From: CAIZGX01 sp044371535
GTDB taxonomy: Bacteria > Bacteroidota > Bacteroidia > Flavobacteriales_D > Sanyastnellaceae
Direction: 5' to 3'
NCBI GenBank assembly: GCA_044371535.1
Contig: JBILTL010000001.1
Span: 1 to 64,000, forward strand
DNA: 64,000 bases
The translations under genes were made by a program, and so were the position numbers. Shown one piece after another: positions 16,016 to 23,134 of the stretch. The notes under the pieces are model-generated. The model saw only the letters and a program-made list of their open reading frames with translations, had not been told where the DNA came from and ran no database searches. The stretch's first letter is position 1. The number at the start of each line of letters is the position of its first letter.

Positions 16016-18424
16016 TTACTTCACTCTTTTAAACTCATCCACCTGACTCGCCTTCTTCTCCTTCAACTTCTGATTACCGATCTTCCAAGTGAGGTTGATA
16101 CGCGCGGTGCGCGATTCCCACAGGCCGCTGGCGTCCATGTACAGGCCTGCGTATTGCGAGATACCTCTCCAACGCATGGTGCGAAGAATGTCGCCGTAGG
16201 CGAGGCGAAGAACAAGCTTGTCGTCTAAGAAAGTTTTTTGAAAAGCAACATCTAAACCTCCCATAGGCTTGTTGCGGAAGGTGCCGCCCCAAACGCTTGG
16301 ACCGTTGAAGAATCCTGAGAGTTCAAACGAAGTAGTCTTGTTCACCTTAAAGGTGTTTTGCATGAAAATATTGTACGACGTTGCGCGAAGGTCTATCGTG
16401 TTGCCATCGTCAAAGGTTGCGCGGTTGTGAATGTTGTAAACGCCCATGTTCACATAACCGTCCCACCACTTGGCAATGGTAACCGGACTGCCGAGATTGA
16501 AGGTAATGTTCTCGCGATAACCCAAGTTGCGCGTTTGAATGAACGAACGCGAGAACTCTGTCGTATCCGTAATCTCGGTGAAGAATCCATTGGTCTTGCT
16601 ATAGCCGATGGAACTGGTGATCATATAGAACAACGTGTGACTTAACTCGAACGCATCGGTATATTGCGGTTGAAGGAAGGCATTGCCTCTCGAATACGAA
16701 AGTTCGTCGAGACGCGATTCAAACGGATTCAACGACTGATAACTTGGTCTGTCTATTCGGCGACTGTAAGTTAAGTTGAAGGTACTGGTTTCTTTGTGAT
16801 CGAAGGTAATAGCAGCACTTGGAAAGAAGTTCGTGTACAAGCGATCGACTTTTGAAAGCGGTTGCGGGGTTAATGCGAATAACTCTCCATTGCTCTTCGT
16901 ATTTTCCGCACGCACTCCCACTTGCCATCCGAATTTTTTATACTTCCCCGAGGCGTTTGCATATCCCGCAAGCACGCGTTCCTTATAGTCGAATGCATTG
17001 GTGAGGTTTGAATCTACACTGAATACATTTCCATACACATTGAAAAAATCAAGTTTGTTGTTCGTGCTCACCTGTGTGCCTTTCACTCCCGCTTCCCACT
17101 TCACTTTTTTCCAACTGAAACTGTAGTCTGCCCGAACAATAGCAATGTTAATCTTAGTTGCAGTATTATTTTGATAAACACGCTCGTTCAACAAGCTTCC
17201 ATCAGAACCAATATATCTGTTGGGTTGGAAGTTCCCGTTGTCAATGTCGTACAATCCATAGTTCGCATCAACTGTCAGTTCTTGTTCGTTAGACCCTTTC
17301 CATTGATAGTTCACATTCGCTCCGTAATTGTTGCGGTATCCGTCATTTGTCGAATTCGCTTCCAACGTGCTGTCAACTCCAGCACCTGGGATTAAACTTC
17401 CGATAGGTGTTGAACCGTGACTGTCCCACAAATCATTCGAAAGATTGCCGTTCACCGAAAAGCCGATGGTGTTTTTATCGTTGATGGAAATATCAATACC
17501 CGCCTTTCCGTAGTGAGATTTATTTTTAGAATATGTGTATGAATTCTGATCGAAGAAAATTCCGTTTTGTTCTTTGTAAAAACGCATGTATCCCCAATCT
17601 TCGCTGAAAGAGTTTCCGTAGGTTGCGTAAACATTGGTCTTGCCCTTTCTTCTGTTGTAAGTGAAAGATCCATTCGTCTTGCCATAAATCTGATTGCCAT
17701 ATCCCAATCCGAAGGTCGCATTCTGTCCGTAATTACTGTTCTTCTTCATCACAATATTCAGAATGCCCGCGGTACCAGCTGCATCGAAGCGTGCAGAAGG
17801 ATTGGTGATGATTTCAATTTTTTCAATGGATGAAGAAGGTGTGCTCTTCAAAAAGTCAGACAACTGCGAACCTTGAAGCGGAGAAATTCTCCCGTCGATG
17901 TAAACCGTAATTCCTGACTTTCCTTTTACCGAAATGTTGTTGTTGTTATCAATCACAACACCTGGCGCGCGACGCAACAATTCCAAAGCATTCAGTCCAA
18001 CCGCATTCGCCGTTCCTTCCACATTGAAAATGGTTTTATCGGCTTGCACTTGCACGAGCGGTTTCTTCGCCACGAATTCCATTTCAGACGTAACGGCTGA
18101 AGTGCGCATCAATTCTAACGTTCCGAGATTCACACTTGTGCTCGCCGCAATCTTTTTCCAAATAGGTTTGTATCCAATAATGTTGAAATACACCAACACC
18201 GAATCAGCACTTTCAACTTCCAAACTAAACGCACCGCTATTATCTGAAGCCGTCGCCTTCAACACAAGGCTGTCTTTCACAGCATGAACACTTACGCTTA
18301 CGAATGCTAAGCTCTCTTTCTTTTCAGCATCAACGCCTTCAACCACACCAGTAAGGGTCGAGGTTTGAGCGAAAGAAAATAGGGTGAATAAGATGAAGGA
18401 AAACGTGAAGAAGAGATTTTTCAT
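16016..18424 (-). CDS. TonB-dependent receptor, outer-membrane beta-barrel family
   Basis: About 802 residues. ATG at 18424 gives a clean signal peptide (MKNLFFTFSFILFTLFSFAQ). Then a carboxypeptidase-regulatory-like beta domain (about residues 20-100), a plug domain (ISVKGKSGITVYIDGR to ITNPSARFDAAGTAGILNIVMKK, about residues 150-235), and a long barrel of the OMP_b-brl_3 type ending near GNQKLKEKK. Typical TonB-dependent uptake receptor of Bacteroidota. Ligand unknown; no SusD partner is adjacent. A TATTTTCG box lies 5 nt before the ATG. Confidence 0.9.
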   Translation of the reverse strand: MKNLFFTFSFILFTLFSFAQTSTLTGVVEGVDAEKKESLAFVSVSVHAVKDSLVLKATASDNSGAFSLEVESADSVLVYFNIIGYKPIWKKIAASTSVNLGTLELMRTSAVTSEMEFVAKKPLVQVQADKTIFNVEGTANAVGLNALELLRRAPGVVIDNNNNISVKGKSGITVYIDGRISPLQGSQLSDFLKSTPSSSIEKIEIITNPSARFDAAGTAGILNIVMKKNSNYGQNATFGLGYGNQIYGKTNGSFTYNRRKGKTNVYATYGNSFSEDWGYMRFYKEQNGIFFDQNSYTYSKNKSHYGKAGIDISINDKNTIGFSVNGNLSNDLWDSHGSTPIGSLIPGAGVDSTLEANSTNDGYRNNYGANVNYQWKGSNEQELTVDANYGLYDIDNGNFQPNRYIGSDGSLLNERVYQNNTATKINIAIVRADYSFSWKKVKWEAGVKGTQVSTNNKLDFFNVYGNVFSVDSNLTNAFDYKERVLAGYANASGKYKKFGWQVGVRAENTKSNGELFALTPQPLSKVDRLYTNFFPSAAITFDHKETSTFNLTYSRRIDRPSYQSLNPFESRLDELSYSRGNAFLQPQYTDAFELSHTLFYMITSSIGYSKTNGFFTEITDTTEFSRSFIQTRNLGYRENITFNLGSPVTIAKWWDGYVNMGVYNIHNRATFDDGNTIDLRATSYNIFMQNTFKVNKTTSFELSGFFNGPSVWGGTFRNKPMGGLDVAFQKTFLDDKLVLRLAYGDILRTMRWRGISQYAGLYMDASGLWESRTARINLTWKIGNQKLKEKKASQVDEFKRVK

Positions 18425-18451
18425 GAGCGCGAAAATACAATAATCCGGTGG

Positions 18452-18559
18452 ATCAATTGCTACGCAATCAATCAACTTCGTTGATCAATACTACGTATCA
18501 ATCACCTACGGTGATCAATTCTACGAATCAATCGCTGCGCGATCAATCAACTTCGTTGA
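18452..18559. repeat. Mini-hairpin array, atcaat spacer family (7 units)
   Basis: Seven hairpins separated by atcaat: TGC-TAC-GCA, CAAC-TTC-GTTG, AC-TAC-GT, CACC-TAC-GGTG, TC-TAC-GA, CGC-TGC-GCG, CAAC-TTC-GTTG. Every loop is TNC closed by C-G; stems vary from 2 to 4 bp. The right end enters the 3' end of the DUF6132 gene. All units have one polarity. Confidence 0.92.
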
Positions 18560-18755
18560 TTACTTCTTTCGACTTAAGAAAACTTCCAAAAAAGAGATAT
18601 CCCAAAAATCCTCCGTAAGGAATGCTGATGTATGGATTGCTGCTAATCATACAGCCTCCAGAAGAACAACCCACGAAGTAGTAATATGCCCAACCGGCAA
18701 AAGAACCAATAGCAATGGCTATGAATTCTTTTCGATATTTCTTAATGAAATTCAT
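18543..18755 (-). CDS. DUF6132 family small membrane protein
   Basis: A 70-residue membrane protein with the DUF6132 pattern: GSFAGWAYYYFVGCSSGGCMISSNPYISIPYGGFLGYLFFG, two predicted membrane segments and a Cys pair. Function unknown. ATG at 18755 overlaps the upstream stop as ATGA. The last six codons (VINEVD plus stop) are encoded by the neighbouring hairpin array, so the repeat has replaced or extended the natural C-terminus. Confidence 0.82.
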   Translation of the reverse strand: MNFIKKYRKEFIAIAIGSFAGWAYYYFVGCSSGGCMISSNPYISIPYGGFLGYLFFGSFLKSKEVINEVD

Positions 18756-18955
18756 TTTTTCTCGCACGTATTAATTCCAAAAGGCATATACAACGGACAA
18801 AAAGAAACAAGACTAGTCAATAAGAATATCGCACCAAAGACAAAAAGTGTGTTTCCTAAAAATCCTGAAACCGCATCGGTAAAAAACAGATACGCGAAAA
18901 TCAGTGCTGCAACCACTCGCATTCCGCGATCAAAATTTCCCATGTTCTTTTTCAT
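18752..18955 (-). CDS. DUF2892 (YgaP-like) inner-membrane protein
   Basis: A 67-residue protein with the start NFDRGMRVVAALIFAYLFF and the CPLYMPFGINTC ending typical of DUF2892/YgaP transmembrane domains, with two membrane helices. Such domains often occur with rhodanese or sulfur-handling proteins, but none is adjacent. It is co-transcribed with the DUF6132 gene through a 4-nt overlap. Confidence 0.85.
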   Translation of the reverse strand: MKKNMGNFDRGMRVVAALIFAYLFFTDAVSGFLGNTLFVFGAIFLLTSLVSFCPLYMPFGINTCEKK

Positions 18956-19021
18956 AGTATTATATTTTCTACGAAGGTGAGGGATTGTTGTGGGGTGGTT
19001 TGTAACTTATATCACCACGTT

Positions 19022-19163
19022 ATCAATCCTTCGGATCAATCTGACTGCGTCAGATCAATACTCCGTATCAATCACTTCGTGATAAACTGCATCCGCAGGA
19101 TTGATTGCAACGCAATTGATCGCATAGCGATTGATCCGAAGGATTGATCACCGTAGGTGATGG
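19022..19163. repeat. Mini-hairpin array with polarity switch, atcaat/attgat family
   Basis: Left half: atcaat spacers with CC-TTC-GG, CTGAC-TGC-GTCAG, AC-TCC-GT, CAC-TTC-GTG. Centre: ataaa and CTGC-ATCC-GCAG. Right half: attgat spacers with TGC-AAC-GCA, CGC-ATA-GCG, CC-GAA-GG, CACC-GTA-GGTG. The outer parts are perfect inverted repeats (19022-19040 with 19130-19148), so the whole array can fold as one large cruciform. It lies at the 3' end of the AbiE toxin gene. Confidence 0.92.
19067..19136. repeat. Left copy of 70-bp direct repeat flanking abiE
   Basis: Differs at only 3 of 70 positions from 20923-20992 and has the same orientation. It covers the array centre (cacttcgtgataaactgcatc and following units). 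See the right copy. Confidence 0.9.
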
Positions 19164-19167
19164 ATTG

Positions 19168-20013
19168 TTATTTCAATTTTCTTACCAACGCCTGAAAATA
19201 CTCCTTCGACCAAATGTCTAATTCCGATTGATCTGGAATAAAACGAATGACATCGTCTTTGACTTTGTTTATATCGACTGAATTGATTTTGTTATCTAAC
19301 AAGAAAATTAATTGTGCTCTGCTAATGGTTGAATCTTGCCAATCGCCGCTTTCGATTGCGCGGTTACAAAAGTGTTCTAAGTTTAGTTGCACTCCATTCT
19401 TAATATACCACGCTAAGTCATACCAGTCGCGGCCTTTGACTCTATCCTTCCATTTTCGAAAAAGCAAAGCATGCATTTTTCCAGCGAACAGATTGGGCAA
19501 AGTAAAGCAATTGACGTAAAAAGAATATGGCCTAGTTAAGAGGAGATTTTCAGTTTCAAAATGAAGGGGAGGATTCGTATCGACTTCAATTTTTATTTTT
19601 ATCATCGGCTTCGTTGTTAAACGAATCTGAGGAATAGAACTTTCAAAAATTAATTCGCTCCACAGTGTGTCTGATTTTAGAAAAGCAGAATCTATTGACG
19701 AGCTTTTTGATTTTGTTTTGTGCTGAAGATTTACCTTTAGACCAAGAGCTTCAAACTCTTCAATGACCGAATTGAAGTATGGCTCCAGATTGAATTCAAG
19801 GTTCTTCTCCAACAGAGAAAAATCAAGATCTTCCGAAAACCTTTCAAGATCATGAAATATGCGAAGCGCAGTGCCACCATAAAATGCAGCATGCTTAAAG
19901 AAATTAGCTCTGTATAATCCAGCAAGTGTTATCTCTTGCATAATCTCTCTAAGCGCCTGTTCGGTTTCTTGAACATTCTTTGGCTCGTAAGACTCAATCC
20001 ATTGCTTTATCAT
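19168..20013 (-). CDS. abiEii: Type IV TA toxin AbiEii/AbiGii nucleotidyltransferase
   Basis: Toxin half of an AbiE system, giving growth arrest or phage abortive infection through nucleotidyl transfer. 281 residues with the DNA-polymerase-beta-like motif GGTALRIFHDLERFSEDLDFSL (about residues 46-67: GGTA, then SEDLDF acidic pair) and a later conserved LFAGKMHALLFRKWKDRVKGRDWYDLAWY block. It overlaps the antitoxin gene by 4 nt. GC content looks lower than neighbours, and both sides carry hairpin arrays, consistent with acquisition as a cassette. Confidence 0.92.
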   Translation of the reverse strand: MIKQWIESYEPKNVQETEQALREIMQEITLAGLYRANFFKHAAFYGGTALRIFHDLERFSEDLDFSLLEKNLEFNLEPYFNSVIEEFEALGLKVNLQHKTKSKSSSIDSAFLKSDTLWSELIFESSIPQIRLTTKPMIKIKIEVDTNPPLHFETENLLLTRPYSFYVNCFTLPNLFAGKMHALLFRKWKDRVKGRDWYDLAWYIKNGVQLNLEHFCNRAIESGDWQDSTISRAQLIFLLDNKINSVDINKVKDDVIRFIPDQSELDIWSKEYFQALVRKLK

Positions 20014-20648
20014 AATTCTGAAATTGCTTCAATCAGTATTTTCAAACTATTCGCCTTTGGCGCTACTGACAGCCAATTCGACATTTCTTCTATATTCAAC
20101 TCGCCTAATTTTTCTTGATCTATTCGTAAATCATCCAATAAATAGGATTGTGCTTGCTTCTTACTTCGAAGATTAATTCCAGCCGTGGTTACTATTTTGT
20201 CGCAAAGACTTTTCTCGGGACTAGCTATTAACACACGCTGTGTTTCTGTGAGAGCTACTGACTGAATACCCAAAGGATAATACGATTTCGGGAGATGCGA
20301 AAAACTAAATGTTCCTACTTCAATTGAGAAACTCTTCGACAGTCGCACTGTAACGCTAGTTGTTTCAAATACCCTTTCCGGAATGAATCCCCAATAAGAT
20401 AGAGCCGAATCTATAGACACGTAACTCGGACCGTACAATTGATTGGCAATTAAAAACGGTTCAGGAAATGTTGAGCTTACTTTTCTTGAGGTCATATAAA
20501 GCCCCTTTCTCAATTGAGAAAGATATCCCTGTTGGACAAGATCATTTATCTTGTCATATGGACGGCTATAACCCCTAAGTATTCCCAGCAATACTTGCGT
20601 ACCAAAGGGCTGGTCTTTGAATTTTAATAGCTCTAAAACAGGGTTCAT
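20010..20648 (-). CDS. abiEi: Type IV TA antitoxin AbiEi family protein
   Basis: 212 residues encoded directly before the toxin, with an N-terminal winged-helix-like region (DKINDLVQQGYLSQLRKGLYMTSRK) and the following AbiEi-type C-terminal region containing ASPEKSLCDKIV. Antitoxins of this family neutralise the toxin and repress their own promoter by binding inverted repeats. A perfect 9-bp dyad lies 18 nt upstream of the ATG, fitting autorepression. Confidence 0.88.
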   Translation of the reverse strand: MNPVLELLKFKDQPFGTQVLLGILRGYSRPYDKINDLVQQGYLSQLRKGLYMTSRKVSSTFPEPFLIANQLYGPSYVSIDSALSYWGFIPERVFETTSVTVRLSKSFSIEVGTFSFSHLPKSYYPLGIQSVALTETQRVLIASPEKSLCDKIVTTAGINLRSKKQAQSYLLDDLRIDQEKLGELNIEEMSNWLSVAPKANSLKILIEAISEL

Positions 20649-20652
20649 TTGT

Positions 20653-20660
20653 CAAATTTA
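20653..20660 (-). promoter_or_regulatory. -7 box of abiE operon, 4 nt before start
   Basis: Minus strand TAAATTTG, then ACAA, then the AbiEi ATG. This implies a leaderless mRNA if transcription starts at the usual distance. Confidence 0.6.
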
Positions 20661-20665
20661 AGACA

Positions 20666-20690
20666 TTAATTCGGTATTTTTCCGAATTAA
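20666..20690. promoter_or_regulatory. Inverted-repeat operator of abiE
   Basis: TTAATTCGG (20666-20674) and CCGAATTAA (20682-20690) are perfect complements around a 7-nt spacer, just upstream of the -7 box, where a bound AbiEi would block RNA polymerase. Confidence 0.65.
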
Positions 20691-20715
20691 GGCGTTATTT
20701 TTTACATTTACTGCG

Positions 20716-20797
20716 GATGACACCGAAGGTGATGACCAGCGAAGCTGGATGACAATCTGCGATTGATGACGATTTACAATCGATGACGAACAAGTTC
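20716..20797. repeat. Mini-hairpin array, gatgac spacer family (5 units)
   Basis: gatgac alternates with ACC-GAA-GGT, CAGC-GAA-GCTG, AATC-TGC-GATT, GATT-TAC-AATC and GAAC-AA-GTTC. Loops are GNA or TNC in all but the last. It lies upstream of the AbiE promoter; a second array of the atcaat family follows about 70 bp further. Confidence 0.92.
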
Positions 20798-20866
20798 GAT
20801 ACCGCCCTTATTTAAGAACCTCTATTCTAAATTCGCTTGAATATGTATCCGTCTAGAAAAGACAAT

Positions 20867-21049
20867 CGCTGAACGATCAATCTGACTTCGTCAGATCAAT
20901 TCTACGAATCAATCGCTACGCGATCAATCACTTCGTGATAAACTGCATCCGCAGGATTGATTGCAACACAATTAATCGCGTAGCGATTGATCAACAAAGT
21001 TGATTGATCACGCAGTGATTGATCCGTAGGATTGATCGCTAAGCGATTT
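20867..21049. repeat. Mini-hairpin array with polarity switch, atcaat/attgat family
   Basis: Left half atcaat with CTGAC-TTC-GTCAG, TC-TAC-GA, CGC-TAC-GCG, CAC-TTC-GTG; centre ataaa and CTGC-ATCC-GCAG; right half attgat/attaat with TGC-AAC-ACA, CGC-GTA-GCG, CAAC-AAA-GTTG, CAC-GCA-GTG, CC-GTA-GG, CGC-TAA-GCG. It ends beside the pyrC stop and shares unit order with the array at 19022-19163, with one extra unit on the left. Confidence 0.92.
20923..20992. repeat. Right copy of 70-bp direct repeat flanking abiE
   Basis: Same orientation as 19067-19136 with three transitions (G/A). The two copies bracket the complete abiE operon and its promoter, 1856 bp apart, so recombination between them would excise the module. 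Confidence 0.9.
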
Positions 21050-21053
21050 AGGG

Positions 21054-22388
21054 TTAACGCGCAAATGTTAGCGCCATTCCACTCCTCGTACCCGTCAACT
21101 TCCCATTCTCAAACACCAACTTGCCGTTGCACCAAGTGGATACGATTGTGCTGGAAAACGTATGTCCTTCGAACGGAGACCAACCACATTTGTATAAGAG
21201 ATTTTCTTTGGTGACTGTGTAAGGTGCATTCAAATCCACCAACACTAAATCGGCACTGTAGCCTTCGCGAATGTACCCTCTGCCATCAATTTGAAACAGG
21301 TCGGCAACTGCGTGAGAAGCCTTTTCAACTATTTTCTCTAAAGTGAAAACACCCTGTTTGTGCAAGTCAATGAGTGCTTGCAAACTGTGTTGAACAAGGG
21401 GGCCACCGCTTGGTGCTTTCAAGTATTCTTGCTCTTTTTCTTCAATGGTATGCGGAGCGTGGTCGGTGGCAATGACATCTATGCGTCCATCATTTACCGC
21501 CTCCCGAATGTTCATTCGGTCGTTGAACGATTTCACTGCCGGATTCCATTTGATGTAGTTTCCTTTCGTTGCGTAGTCTTCTTCTGTGAACCACAAATGA
21601 TGAATACATGCTTCCGCTGTGATGCGCTTGTCTTTCATTGGAATGGCGTTTGTAAACAACTCCAATTCCTTCGCGGTGCTGATGTGAAGTATGTGCAATC
21701 GCGCATCGTGCTTCTTGGCCAATTCAACAGCCATAGAACTTGAGGCGTAACATCCTTCGGCATTGCGAATAACAGGGTGATCGGCTGCGGTGAGTGATCT
21801 ACCCGTTGCTTGTAAGGCTTCTAAATTTCTTTTGATAATACCGTCGTCTTCACAATGGGTTGCAATGAGCGTCTTCACTTTCGAGAAAATAATTTCCAAC
21901 GCTTCGCGCCTTTCCACCAATAAATTTCCTGTGGAAGACCCCATGAATATTTTCACGCCACACACTTCCTTCGGATTCACTTGTGCTAAAATATCGGCGT
22001 TCTCAGGAGTGGCTCCCATGAAGAAGTTGTAATTCACTGTTGAAACTTCTGCAGCACGATTGAACTTTTGCTCAAGCAATTCAAGCGTGGTTGCACTCGG
22101 ACTGGTGTTCGGCATTTCCATATAGGAAGTTACTCCGCCTGCTGCTGCTGCTGCTGATTCCGTCGTCAAATCTCCTTTGTGCGTCAACCCCGGTTCTCTG
22201 AAGTGAACCTGGTCGTCGATTAATCCCGGGAACAAATGCTTTCCTGTTCCATCTACGATTGAATCTGCGTTATTGTAATCCATAGTTCCAACCGGCAACA
22301 CGTGCGCGATTTTCGAACCGTTAATCCATACGTCGCTAACGGTCTGTTTTCCTTCGTTAACAACCGTGACATTTTTAATGACTTGCAT
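21054..22388 (-). CDS. pyrC: Dihydroorotase
   Basis: Cyclises carbamoyl-aspartate to dihydroorotate in pyrimidine synthesis. 444 residues, amidohydrolase fold. Motifs: DDQVHFREPGLTHKGD (about residues 60-75), KIFMGSSTGN with the likely carboxylated Lys, ATHCEDD, LHILHIS, and ATDHAPHT near residue 310. The first metal motif reads QVH where many dihydroorotases have HVH; I recall the same QVH in other Bacteroidota PyrC proteins, so it is a lineage trait rather than a lesion. Ends about 5 bp from a hairpin array. Confidence 0.93.
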   Translation of the reverse strand: MQVIKNVTVVNEGKQTVSDVWINGSKIAHVLPVGTMDYNNADSIVDGTGKHLFPGLIDDQVHFREPGLTHKGDLTTESAAAAAGGVTSYMEMPNTSPSATTLELLEQKFNRAAEVSTVNYNFFMGATPENADILAQVNPKEVCGVKIFMGSSTGNLLVERREALEIIFSKVKTLIATHCEDDGIIKRNLEALQATGRSLTAADHPVIRNAEGCYASSSMAVELAKKHDARLHILHISTAKELELFTNAIPMKDKRITAEACIHHLWFTEEDYATKGNYIKWNPAVKSFNDRMNIREAVNDGRIDVIATDHAPHTIEEKEQEYLKAPSGGPLVQHSLQALIDLHKQGVFTLEKIVEKASHAVADLFQIDGRGYIREGYSADLVLVDLNAPYTVTKENLLYKCGWSPFEGHTFSSTIVSTWCNGKLVFENGKLTGTRSGMALTFAR

Positions 22389-22393
22389 AGTGA

Positions 22394-23098
22394 TTAGATT
22401 TTTTGAAAGCGCATTTTCAATACGCCAAAGAATGCTTCGTGAAAAATATTCAAACTCATCTTGCTTGTTCCTTTCACGCGGTCGGCGAAGAGAATAGGAA
22501 CTTCCGCTATTTTAAATCCAAGACGCTTCGCCTTGTATTTCATTTCAATTTGAAACGCATAACCAATGAATTGTATGCCGTCTAAATTCATTTTGGAAAG
22601 GACATCGCGATGGTAACAAACGAATCCGCCTGTGCTGTCCTTCACGCCCAATCCCAAAATTAAATTGACATAGATGCTTCCGCCTTTGCTAATGACTCTG
22701 CGGTGCCACGGCCAATCGACAGTGCCACCTCCCTTCACATATCGAGAACCCACAGCTACGCCGCGATTCTTTTCGCAGGCTTCCAGTAAACGTGGAAGAT
22801 CTTTCGGATTGTGTGAAAAATCGCAATCCATTTCGAAAATGTATTCGTAGTTGTTCTTCAACCCCCATTTGAATCCCGCTATGTATGCCGTTCCGAGACC
22901 TAGCTTACCGCTGCGCTCAAGGATGTGCAATCTTCCAGCAAATTCAGCTTGCTTTTCCTTCACCATTGCAGCAGTTCCATCAGGAGAACCGTCGTCTACA
23001 ATAAGCAAATGAAACCCCTCGGGTTGATCGAGCACCGCGTGAATCATATCAACAATGTTCTCGCGCTCGTTGTAGGTGGGAATAATTACCAGTTTCAT
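22394..23098 (-). CDS. Glycosyltransferase family 2, polyprenol-phosphate mannose/glucose synthase-like
   Basis: About 234 residues. It has the GT-A pattern of Dpm1-like enzymes: PTYNERENI near the N-terminus, DDGSPDGTA (about residues 35-43), FEMDCDFSHNP with the metal-binding acidic residues, and GSRYVKGG. It would load a sugar from a nucleotide sugar onto a polyprenyl phosphate at the inner membrane. No C-terminal membrane helices, so it is the soluble Dpm1 type. ATG at 23098 gives the natural start MKLVIIPTYNE. It is 5 bp upstream of pyrC on the same strand. Confidence 0.87.
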   Translation of the reverse strand: MKLVIIPTYNERENIVDMIHAVLDQPEGFHLLIVDDGSPDGTAAMVKEKQAEFAGRLHILERSGKLGLGTAYIAGFKWGLKNNYEYIFEMDCDFSHNPKDLPRLLEACEKNRGVAVGSRYVKGGGTVDWPWHRRVISKGGSIYVNLILGLGVKDSTGGFVCYHRDVLSKMNLDGIQFIGYAFQIEMKYKAKRLGFKIAEVPILFADRVKGTSKMSLNIFHEAFFGVLKMRFQKI

Positions 23099-23134
23099 TT
23101 GCAACGCGAAAATACAACAGGCGCTAGGCAAATT

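Noticed and set aside
21054..22388. Inactive dihydroorotase because of QVH in place of HVH
   Set aside because: As I recall the same motif in other Bacteroidota PyrC proteins and all other metal and substrate motifs are present.
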